Positions 1-5,934 of a stretch of 9,139 bases of DNA are shown here, one piece after another. The translations under genes and the position numbers were made by a program. The stretch lies in assembly GCA_014730295.1 (NCBI GenBank), contig WJIN01000081.1:1-9139 (forward strand). The letters are read 5' to 3'. Positions within the stretch are counted from its first letter, which is position 1; each line of letters starts with the position of its first letter. The stretch comes from Promethearchaeota archaeon. GTDB lineage: Archaea; Asgardarchaeota; Lokiarchaeia; Sigynarchaeales; SOKP01. Under the pieces are notes generated by a model that saw nothing but the letters and a program-made list of their open reading frames with translations, searched no databases and was not told the DNA's origin.

Positions 1-156
1 GACTAAAGATTTTTTAAACATTTTCAATTTTTTCTTTTATTTTCATACTCTATTTTTTATAATCTATGCCTTACTAAACGAATTCTATAATATATAATAA
101 GGAAAAGTAAACTATAATAATAAAATATTTTTTCAGTGCTTCTTTTTATAAAAAAA

Positions 157-168
157 CTATAAATATGG
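157..168 (+). promoter_or_regulatory. TATA box of the acyl-CoA dehydrogenase-ETF operon
   Basis: The octamer TATAAATA lies at 158-165, preceded by an A-rich stretch that could serve as a BRE. Its centre is about 26 bases before the GTG start at 188, the usual archaeal distance from TATA box to transcription start. This suggests transcription begins at or next to the start codon, giving a leaderless mRNA. Consistent with that, no Shine-Dalgarno sequence precedes the GTG. A second AT-rich match (TTTATAAA, about 146-153) would give a leader of roughly 13 bases instead. The same octamer occurs on the other strand before the HerA-like gene. Confidence 0.5.
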
Positions 169-187
169 TTTTTAGAGTTGAATTTGG

Positions 188-1336
188 GTGAATTTTGAGC
201 TCACAGAAAAACAGAAATTAGTAAGAAGAAAAGTAAGATCATTTGCAGAAGAGATTTTGGCTCCTGTAGCACCTGTAGTTGATAAAGAATTAAGATTCAG
301 CTGGGAAACAGCCGAAGAGTTGTCAAAAATAGATGCGTGGGGGATTCAGATGCCTCAAAAATATGGTGGAGCTTGTTTAGATTCTATAAGTTATGCAATA
401 ACAATTGAAGAAATATCGCGTGTGTGTCCCTCTACGGGATTAAATGTTTCCGTCCATAATTCCGTTGGGGCATATCCTCTTCATTGTTGGGGCACGGAGC
501 ATCAAAAACAAAAATACTTGTATGATTTAGCCAGTGGGAGAAAAATTGCTGCCTTTACTTGGACTGAACCCAATGCAGGTTCAGATGCTGGTGGGATAGA
601 AAGTATTGCAAGAGAGAATGGGGATCATTATGTTCTTAATGGCTCAAAAATATTTGTTACCAATGGAGGAGTGGCATCTGTATTTCTTATTGGAGCTCGT
701 TATGAAAATAAAAGTGGAGAGAAAGGTATCGCAGTTTTTATTGTAGAAAAAGATTTCGAAGGATTTGAGGTAGGAAATGTAGAGGATAAACTTGGTATGA
801 GAGGCTCCAGTACCACTAGTCTTTACTTTCATAATGTTAAGATTCCGAAAGAAAATATCCTTGGAAATCTCTCAGATGGATTTAAAATAGCTATGAAGAC
901 CTTAGATGTGGGAAGGATTGGAATTGCAGCCCAATCTGTAGGGGTTGCTCAAGCGGCTTACGAGCTTTCGGTGAAATATTCAAGAGGTAGAATCCAATTT
1001 AACCGCCCAATAGCCCAGTTTCAAGGAGTCTCATTTAAGCTTGCGGAGATGGCTACTAAAATTGATGCCGCACGATTACTTGTTTATAGGGCAGCAAATC
1101 TCCGTGATAAAAATAACCCATTTTCAAAAGAATCTGCGATGTGTAAATATTACGCAAGTGAAATAGCGAAGGATATTACTCAAGAAGCAATTCAAATTCA
1201 TGGGGGATATGGATTTATGAAAGATTTAGCGGTCGAGCGATTCTATAGAGATGCACCCGTATTATCTATTTATGAAGGTACCAATGAAATTATGAAAACT
1301 ATAATTGCACGACAAATCTTACGGGGGAATCTCTAA
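188..1336 (+). CDS. Acyl-CoA dehydrogenase (FAD-dependent)
   Basis: This 382-residue protein has the normal length and layout of soluble acyl-CoA dehydrogenases: an N-terminal helical domain, a middle beta domain and a C-terminal helical domain. The FAD/substrate signature TEPNAGSDAG is at about residues 126-135. The RGRIQFNRPIAQFQ-type FAD contact motif is at 266-279, and IHGGYGF at 337-343. The catalytic base is expected to be Glu363 in IYEGTNEI, the position used by short-, medium- and branched-chain members. The family converts acyl-CoA to trans-2-enoyl-CoA and passes electrons to ETF, whose two genes follow directly. An in-frame TGA at 179-181 leaves GTG at 188 as the first possible start. 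Chain-length preference (butyryl-, branched- or other acyl-CoA) cannot be read from the sequence. The family call is secure, the substrate is not. Confidence 0.96.
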   Translation: MNFELTEKQKLVRRKVRSFAEEILAPVAPVVDKELRFSWETAEELSKIDAWGIQMPQKYGGACLDSISYAITIEEISRVCPSTGLNVSVHNSVGAYPLHCWGTEHQKQKYLYDLASGRKIAAFTWTEPNAGSDAGGIESIARENGDHYVLNGSKIFVTNGGVASVFLIGARYENKSGEKGIAVFIVEKDFEGFEVGNVEDKLGMRGSSTTSLYFHNVKIPKENILGNLSDGFKIAMKTLDVGRIGIAAQSVGVAQAAYELSVKYSRGRIQFNRPIAQFQGVSFKLAEMATKIDAARLLVYRAANLRDKNNPFSKESAMCKYYASEIAKDITQEAIQIHGGYGFMKDLAVERFYRDAPVLSIYEGTNEIMKTIIARQILRGNL

Positions 1337-2151
1337 TGTTAAAGATTTTCGTACTAATAAAGCAAGTTCCAAAAACCCAGAATCTTCAGATCGATAAGAC
1401 CTCTGGTACCTTAATTAGGGAGAATGTGGAAAATATTATCAATCCCGACGATTTAAATGCCCTTGAATTGGGATTGAATATTAAAAAGCGGTATAAAGGT
1501 ACTGTAACAGCAATGACTATGGGCCCTCCCCAAGCAGAAATAGCCTTACGAGAAGCATTGGCAATGGGAGTGGATCATGCAATACTAATCTGTGATCCTC
1601 AATTTGCATATTCAGACACCCTTCAAACCACCTTAGTTCTTAGAGAAGCATTTAGGAAACTTAAAGATTATGATGTAATAATTACTGGACGACAAACCTC
1701 AGATTCTAGTACGGGACAAGTTCCATTTCAACTCTCAGAAGCATTAGATATTCCTTTGATTACCGATATTTTCTCGTTTGAGTTTCAAAATGGTCTTTTC
1801 AAATGTCAGAGGAATTTTGGACATGAAAGTCAAAATATTGAGTTAAAGTTACCCGTATTGCTCAGGATTGGAAAACACTTCAATGAGCCACGGCACATTC
1901 CCTTATTAGGCATTAAAAAAGCTTTTGATATGAAAATTGAGAGATTTGATTATGACTGCTTTAATTGTCCCTCAGAGATTGATGGATGTAATAAATCCCC
2001 AACCCAAGTAGTAAGTATAGAAAAATTCTATCCAAAAAGAAAGAATCAATTCATAAAAGGTACCATAACTGATAAAACAAATAAGATTATCGAATTGATG
2101 AAGGAACATGCAATCGAACGAATATGGACGGGGAAAGGTACTCATAGGTGA
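1336..2151 (+). CDS. etfB: Electron transfer flavoprotein, beta subunit
   Basis: The 271-residue product starts with the typical EtfB strand (KIFVLIKQVPKT). It continues with NPDDLNALELGL (36-47), TMGPPQAEIALREALAMGVDHA (61-82) and a TGRQ...TGQV loop (117-129). EtfB binds AMP, or a second FAD in bifurcating forms, and docks with EtfA to form the heterodimer that accepts electrons from the dehydrogenase encoded upstream. The start overlaps the dehydrogenase stop by one base (TAATG), which implies translational coupling; a G-run at 1323-1327 could act as a weak Shine-Dalgarno site. Two features are odd. The nucleotide loop reads DSSTGQVPFQ, where many relatives have a DGDT-QVGPQ-like sequence. 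A cysteine cluster Cys208/Cys211/Cys218 lies near the C-terminal arm. The family assignment is firm; whether this ETF bifurcates is unknown. Confidence 0.94.
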   Translation: MLKIFVLIKQVPKTQNLQIDKTSGTLIRENVENIINPDDLNALELGLNIKKRYKGTVTAMTMGPPQAEIALREALAMGVDHAILICDPQFAYSDTLQTTLVLREAFRKLKDYDVIITGRQTSDSSTGQVPFQLSEALDIPLITDIFSFEFQNGLFKCQRNFGHESQNIELKLPVLLRIGKHFNEPRHIPLLGIKKAFDMKIERFDYDCFNCPSEIDGCNKSPTQVVSIEKFYPKRKNQFIKGTITDKTNKIIELMKEHAIERIWTGKGTHR

Positions 2152-2152
2152 T
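2146..2152 (+). promoter_or_regulatory. Shine-Dalgarno site that fixes the etfA start
   Basis: AGGTGAT is complementary to the conserved 3' end of archaeal 16S rRNA (ATCACCT sense). It overlaps the last codons and the TGA stop of etfB (2149-2151) and lies six bases before ATG 2159. This supports 2159 rather than the in-frame ATG at 2108, which would overlap etfB by 44 bases and add 17 residues unlike any EtfA N-terminus I know. Confidence 0.65.
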
Positions 2153-2158
2153 ATTTTA

Positions 2159-3166
2159 ATGGATATGAAAAATTATGAAGACGTTTGGGTTTTTGCAGAA
2201 ATAAAAGATCATGAGCAAGTGCATCCTTGTGCATTAGAAATATTAGGGAAAGCAAGAGAATTAGCGGATGATTTAAACCAAAATCTTGTTGCTATTTTAG
2301 TGGCATTAGATGCAGAGCAATATTTACCAACTCTCAAAGAGCATGGAGTGGATAAAATTATATACTTAAGTCATATTGACTTAAAACACTACCATGAGCG
2401 TATTTTCACGAAATTGGTATATGATTTGGTGGAAAAATATAAGCCCTCAATTTTTTTATTTCCCTCAACTGAGGCGGGTAATGCTCTTTCAGCGAGAGTG
2501 GCATACCGCTGCAGAACAGGTTTAGTTAATAGTGTACTAAATTTGGAGCTTGATAAACAACGAGGCGACTTATTATTAACGGATAAACCGGCGTACGGAG
2601 GAGATATAAAGGTGAAGATTATATGTCCAAATACGAGACCTCAAATGTGTACGATAACACCCGGCACTTTTAAACAAAAAAAGATTTCGAAACCAAACAT
2701 AGAAGTTATAAAGGAAGAATATTCCTTTAATAAAGACGAGATCAAAATAAAAATAATCGGAGCACCTACGAGAAAAGATAAACCATCCGCAACCTTATCT
2801 GATGCCAAATTTGTACTTGGAGGAGGCGCCGGAGTAGGCTCTGAAGGAAATTTTAATAAATTATTTAAACTCGCAAAATATACCAATGGACAAGTGGGAG
2901 GTACACGGCGCCCTATTTTTAGTGGTTGGATGCCAGAACACTTACAGATAGGAATCAGTGGAGAGACGATTAAACCGAATCTATATCTTGCCTTCGGGAT
3001 CTCCGGAGCAATCCAACATGTTGCGGGAATCACAGATTCAGATACTATTGTTGCTATTAATACCGATCCCAGTGCTCCCATTTTTAAAACAGCAGATTAT
3101 TGCATTATTGGAGATGCTAATGAAATTTTAGATGGTCTACTTAAATATTACAAAATCGAAGATTAA
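2159..3166 (+). CDS. etfA: Electron transfer flavoprotein, alpha subunit
   Basis: From ATG 2159 the product is 335 residues, normal for EtfA. The N-terminal domain opens with DVWVFAEIKD (8-17). The C-terminal FAD domain holds the GGGAGVGSEGNF loop (221-232), GGTRRPIFSGW (247-257), QIGISGETIKP (263-273), LYLAFGISGAIQHVAG (275-290) and DTIVAINTDPSAPIF (295-309). By alignment from memory, Arg250 matches human alpha-Arg249 and His287 matches alpha-His286. Ser267 stands where human ETF has Thr266, which contacts flavin N5. With EtfB it forms the electron carrier for the upstream dehydrogenase. No ETF-quinone oxidoreductase or iron-sulfur partner is in the window, so the final acceptor is unknown. 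The stop interlocks with that of the convergent M28-like gene at TTAA 3163-3166. Confidence 0.95.
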   Translation: MDMKNYEDVWVFAEIKDHEQVHPCALEILGKARELADDLNQNLVAILVALDAEQYLPTLKEHGVDKIIYLSHIDLKHYHERIFTKLVYDLVEKYKPSIFLFPSTEAGNALSARVAYRCRTGLVNSVLNLELDKQRGDLLLTDKPAYGGDIKVKIICPNTRPQMCTITPGTFKQKKISKPNIEVIKEEYSFNKDEIKIKIIGAPTRKDKPSATLSDAKFVLGGGAGVGSEGNFNKLFKLAKYTNGQVGGTRRPIFSGWMPEHLQIGISGETIKPNLYLAFGISGAIQHVAGITDSDTIVAINTDPSAPIFKTADYCIIGDANEILDGLLKYYKIED

Positions 3167-3492
3167 TTCTTAACCATTAAATTATAACATTTTAATTTTC
3201 TTTTGATTGTTGCAGGGAGTAATATAATTAGAGGAAGAATGAGAAAACTATACCAAAAGGCATACCAATATAATAAAAGAAAAATGACCAGTAAGATACC
3301 TAAGATGAGAAATTTTAACGATAAATTAAAAGAAGTATCTGATTTAAACACGGGGAACCTTTGTTCTTCAAAATCAAATCCAAAGAGATCAAAATCCCCT
3401 TTTAATCGAGCTACGATTTCTTGGCTCCCCTCTGAACCTGCTAATCGCGGAATACACCATCTTTTCATTAAACGATCAAAATCTTCGGTCAT
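3163..3492 (-). CDS. Small membrane protein resembling a truncated M28-type peptidase N-terminus
   Basis: The 109-residue product has two parts. Residues 1-50 contain PRLAGSEGSQEIVARL (about 15-30), followed by GFDFEEQRFPVF. This is the pattern seen at the N-terminus of M28-family aminopeptidases, where it precedes the zinc-dependent catalytic domain. Residues 58-94 form two closely spaced hydrophobic segments with a short basic tail. Nothing of the catalytic domain (zinc-binding His, Asp and Glu) follows: translation stops at 3163-3165, directly against the etfA stop, and the continuing antisense frames are only etfA complement. It may be a decaying remnant of a deleted or rearranged M28 gene, or a stand-alone small membrane protein. 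A TATA box about 26 bases before the ATG suggests it could still be transcribed. The M28 resemblance is pattern recognition, not a search result. Confidence 0.55.
   Translation of the reverse strand: MTEDFDRLMKRWCIPRLAGSEGSQEIVARLKGDFDLFGFDFEEQRFPVFKSDTSFNLSLKFLILGILLVIFLLLYWYAFWYSFLILPLIILLPATIKRKLKCYNLMVKN
3190..3204 (+). terminator. Possible T-tract terminator of the etf operon
   Basis: A T-rich run (TTTTAATTTTCTTTT) begins 24 bases after the etfA stop. Archaeal RNA polymerase commonly terminates at T-tracts without a hairpin, so this is a reasonable end for the operon. It lies inside the convergent M28-like reading frame. In DNA this AT-rich such runs also occur by chance. Confidence 0.3.
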
Positions 3493-3514
3493 TTTTTAAG
3501 TTCCATGACTGTTT

Positions 3515-3522
3515 TTTAAATA
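3515..3522 (-). promoter_or_regulatory. TATA box of the M28-like gene
   Basis: On the minus strand this reads TATTTAAA, followed by more A residues. Its centre is about 26 bases before the ATG at 3492, again predicting a start of transcription at the start codon. No good Shine-Dalgarno sequence precedes that ATG, which fits a leaderless transcript. Confidence 0.4.
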
Positions 3523-3615
3523 GAATATGGTTGGCAAAAATCTTACCAATTATAAAAAGATTGGCTTTAAAAAATATTAGGGAGTCTCTAGTAATAGTAA
3601 AAAATAATAAAGATG

Positions 3616-3623
3616 AAAAAAAA
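3616..3623 (-). terminator. T8 tract downstream of the membrane hydrolase gene
   Basis: On the minus strand an uninterrupted run of eight T follows a CCTTCC sequence, starting 18 bases after the hydrolase stop codon; a further T-rich run follows at lower coordinates. This is a typical archaeal hairpin-free terminator pattern. It would separate the hydrolase transcript from the M28-like gene, which has its own TATA box. Confidence 0.45.
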
Positions 3624-3640
3624 GGAAGGAAGATTATTAT

Positions 3641-5422
3641 TTAAAATACTGAAAAGAGTGTAAATAATCCTTGATAGGGGGCTATTGCTGTAACCACTAA
3701 AGAAAAATAAATGGCATTAATAATTGCTCCAGTAATGATATTCCCAGTTTGTTTGTATGAAGTGTAAGATGTGCACGCCGAGAGAATAAGCATCGGGGTA
3801 CTTACAGGTATCATCACCCCCCAGAAAAATAAGCTTCCCGTTAAGAGACTCATTAAGAGGAGATATACATTAATATATATAAAGAGTACTCCGAAATGAA
3901 TGCCTACAGTTTTAATTCCGTGTAACATATTGTCTGAAAATTTTGGTTGGATAATTAAGAGAATGAGGATATCGTAGATTAAAAAGATGAAAAACGAAAT
4001 TAGTATGTATATCGGAGTCCAAGGGAGTTTTTGTAAGGAAGGGATAATTCCAAGATAGTTGGAGCCAATAGAAAGATATAGAATCGCATATAAACACCCC
4101 GCTAAGAAAATTCCTAAAACTAATTGTTTTAAAAGTATTTTTTTTCCAATAGAGAATGGTTTTCCCAGAATATTTTTCATGGTTAAATTATGCCTTTTTC
4201 CCAACCTCCATATTAGAATAAGGGAGCCAAATGTCTGTCCAAATAATAAGGCTAACACAAATGCTTCAATTGGTTGTGGAAAGGGTAGAAATGCCCATAA
4301 TATTAAGAAGATTCCAATAACCCCTAATAAAATTGTAAATACGGGTGTTAAAAATACTAGTTTTTTCGTCGAAATGTTTTTCAACTCAAGTTCAAGGGTA
4401 AGCGTTTCTTCTAATAACTCGTTCTTCTCCGATTCAGAATCCCGCTTTTTGACATCATCAGTGGATTTTTCCTTCCCAAACTCCTTTAATCGCACTTGAG
4501 GGTGGAATCCAAAAAGCTTTGAAAGAATAAAAATAAGAGCGAAAAAGAGACCAAATCCACTAATAATTTGAAGAATGAGTATTAAAAGACGAATATGGGC
4601 ATAAAAGTCCTCATCCAGAGTTAGCGTATATGGAAACGTACTTATCAGCCAGTTTCTAGAAGCTCTAATAAAATCAGTGTCCCATGCAACAGATAAATGA
4701 TTGCTGTTATCGTCAAGATAAATCATTGAAGCATTCCCTTCTTGAAAACTTCCATATAATTGATTTACATCAACTAATGGAGTTATTAGTCCCGTTCTTA
4801 ATCCCATTGATCGTTTGAGTGTTTCAAGATTGAATGCTTCATCATATTTTGCATGAATCATCAAAACATTTAATGGATGGGTTGCATTTCCTTGTCTTAA
4901 TCCATATTGAAGACCTGTCCCGACCCCTATGAATGCTTTGAAATCAGGATCATTGTGAACAATTACACTTCCAGGAAATCCTCCCATACTATATCCAATA
5001 TAGGCTAAATTATGAATATTTACATCCAGCCTTGTTGCCAGATACGCCTTTGCTGCTAATACATCATAGACGAGACGAGTATTGCTTAAAACACCGGAGC
5101 TTTGTCCATGCCCCCTAAAATCAATACTCACGACTATAAATCCTGCAGCAGCTAATTCAATTGCATATCCTCTCATAAATTCTTTATTTGCCATGAATCC
5201 ATGTCCAATTATAACAGCTGGGGTGCTTTGAGGTAATTTCAAAGTTTTTCTCGGCTCTATAACTTCTACAGAAATAGTTTCCCCATCAATTGTTTTTAGA
5301 GACTTCGTAGAATATTGTATGGTTTTTGGGACCAAAGATATCAAAAAAGTCCCAGTAATAAACAATATCAGGAAAAAGGAAAGTAGAAGCAGAGATTTTC
5401 GATAATTGTTAATATTTTTCAT
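3641..5422 (-). CDS. Membrane-bound alpha/beta hydrolase with C-terminal multi-pass membrane domain
   Basis: The product has 593 residues. An N-terminal membrane anchor (about 11-31) is followed by an alpha/beta hydrolase domain (about 40-265): oxyanion region GHGFM (73-77), DFRGHGQSSG (101-110), nucleophile elbow GYSMGG with Ser145, probable acid Asp194 in HAKYDEAF, and His242 in NSNHLS. The triad is therefore complete. A second hydrophobic segment (about 276-302) leads to a charged linker (about 306-352). About seven further hydrophobic segments follow (near 355-380, 385-405, 428-450, 468-490, 503-527, 530-550 and 563-588). The hydrolase domain probably faces outside and the linker the cytoplasm. 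Such folds hydrolyse esters, peptides or lipids; no substrate can be assigned. The membrane part is not one I can name. ATG 5422 is supported by the basic N-terminus before the anchor. The promoter is not clear. Confidence 0.85.
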   Translation of the reverse strand: MKNINNYRKSLLLLSFFLILFITGTFLISLVPKTIQYSTKSLKTIDGETISVEVIEPRKTLKLPQSTPAVIIGHGFMANKEFMRGYAIELAAAGFIVVSIDFRGHGQSSGVLSNTRLVYDVLAAKAYLATRLDVNIHNLAYIGYSMGGFPGSVIVHNDPDFKAFIGVGTGLQYGLRQGNATHPLNVLMIHAKYDEAFNLETLKRSMGLRTGLITPLVDVNQLYGSFQEGNASMIYLDDNSNHLSVAWDTDFIRASRNWLISTFPYTLTLDEDFYAHIRLLILILQIISGFGLFFALIFILSKLFGFHPQVRLKEFGKEKSTDDVKKRDSESEKNELLEETLTLELELKNISTKKLVFLTPVFTILLGVIGIFLILWAFLPFPQPIEAFVLALLFGQTFGSLILIWRLGKRHNLTMKNILGKPFSIGKKILLKQLVLGIFLAGCLYAILYLSIGSNYLGIIPSLQKLPWTPIYILISFFIFLIYDILILLIIQPKFSDNMLHGIKTVGIHFGVLFIYINVYLLLMSLLTGSLFFWGVMIPVSTPMLILSACTSYTSYKQTGNIITGAIINAIYFSLVVTAIAPYQGLFTLFSVF

Positions 5423-5637
5423 GCTAGGTCTATTGTTTTTAATTTTAGTAAGATAATTTTTAGAATGATAACTTAACTCAACTAAATAGTACAGCCTTCA
5501 ATAAAAATTTTGTTTGATAATTTTTTGTTTATGAAAGATTTGATGTTCTAAATATTGGGTCTCTTAGTAGATTAACCACATTATATCTATTTTTTATATT
5601 TTGTTCAATAAACTCACTAAATATCTATTATACAGAC

Positions 5638-5769
5638 TTATAGGAGGACTGGTGGTTGTAGGGTTGTCTTCATATCATCTTCTAGATTAGTAATACTTAA
5701 ATGGAATGTCATATTTTTTGTATTAAACTCATAATGCGCCTTTTGGTGGTGGAGTGTTTCGAAATACAT
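5638..5769 (-). CDS. Small gene, 43 residues, function unknown
   Basis: This minus-strand frame begins at ATG 5769, four codons after an in-frame stop codon's ATT-TTT-AAG-GGT run, and ends at TAA 5638-5640. The peptide starts MYFETLHHQKAHYEF and ends TTLQPPVLL. It is acidic to neutral in the middle (LEDD), has five histidines, no hydrophobic segment and no cysteine pairs. Evidence for coding: a GGGTGAT Shine-Dalgarno sequence at the ideal distance, and a hand-counted GC content of about 34% (45 of 132) against about 16% in the neighbouring 5801-5920. The internal ATG at codon 20 is a less likely start. It lies 165 bases beyond the HerA-like gene, in the same direction, and 215 bases before the hydrolase gene. 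I do not recognise the family. Coding status is plausible, not proven. Confidence 0.5.
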   Translation of the reverse strand: MYFETLHHQKAHYEFNTKNMTFHLSITNLEDDMKTTLQPPVLL

Positions 5770-5778
5770 TCCATCACC
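5745..5778. repeat. Imperfect 13-bp inverted repeat covering the small gene's start region
   Basis: The arms are 5745-5757 (GGTGGTGGAGTGT) and 5766-5778 (ACATTCCATCACC), separated by eight bases. As minus-strand RNA, 11 of 13 positions pair, with two A-C mismatches. As plus-strand RNA, all 13 pair, two of them as G-U wobbles. In the minus-strand transcript the structure would bury both the Shine-Dalgarno sequence and the start codon of the 43-residue gene. In the plus sense it could belong to an unannotated antisense RNA. Confidence 0.45.
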
Positions 5779-5779
5779 C
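5773..5779 (-). promoter_or_regulatory. Shine-Dalgarno site of the 43-residue gene
   Basis: On the minus strand it reads GGGTGAT. The GGTGAT core matches the complement of the archaeal 16S rRNA 3' end, with five bases between GGTG and the ATG at 5769. It is one of the two best Shine-Dalgarno matches before a start codon that I found; the other is at etfA. Confidence 0.5.
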
Positions 5780-5788
5780 TTAAAAATC

Positions 5789-5804
5789 TATTTTCGAGAA
5801 AATA
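5789..5804. repeat. 16-bp interrupted palindrome upstream of the small gene
   Basis: TATTTTCGAGAAAATA has seven-base arms and a two-base centre. Its middle is about 27 bases before ATG 5769, where a TATA box would be expected on the minus strand. It could be an operator for a dimeric regulator overlapping the core promoter. In AT-rich DNA a palindrome of this composition may also be chance. Confidence 0.25.
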
Positions 5805-5898
5805 AGTAAATTAGTAATCATATAATTTCACTTAATATAAAAATTATTATTCAATGAATAGATATAAACTTCTACAATATGCTAATAAATAGAAAGGG

Positions 5899-5905
5899 AA
5901 AAAAA
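5899..5905 (-). terminator. Possible T-tract terminator of the HerA-like gene
   Basis: The minus strand shows a run of seven T followed by CCCTTTCTATTTATT, 29 bases past the stop codon. This fits archaeal T-tract termination, with the small gene further downstream then needing its own promoter. Confidence 0.3.
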
Positions 5906-5934
5906 TAGAAAATAACTTTTCAATAAAATAAATC

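Noticed and set aside
1..156. T-rich and AT-rich left end, possible terminator of an upstream gene
   Set aside because: No coding end is visible in the window, so a terminator cannot be tied to any gene.
2108..2158. In-frame upstream ATG for etfA
   Set aside because: It overlaps etfB by 44 bases and adds residues unlike an EtfA N-terminus, while ATG 2159 has a strong Shine-Dalgarno site.
2641..3081. A 146-codon minus-strand frame opposite etfA
   Set aside because: It is the complement of the conserved EtfA FAD domain, with no recognisable motif or ribosome site of its own.
3203..3499. A 98-codon plus-strand frame opposite the M28-like gene
   Set aside because: The basic, serine- and lysine-rich translation is what the reverse complement of a membrane protein gives. 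The minus-strand frame has the recognisable motif and membrane segments.
3538..3564. Short CCAAT/ATTGG inverted repeat between the hydrolase and M28-like genes
   Set aside because: Five-base arms in AT-rich DNA are expected by chance, and the T8 tract explains termination better.
5643..5688. GGAGG followed by a GTG on the plus strand
   Set aside because: The frame ends after about 12 codons and lies antisense to the better supported 43-residue gene.
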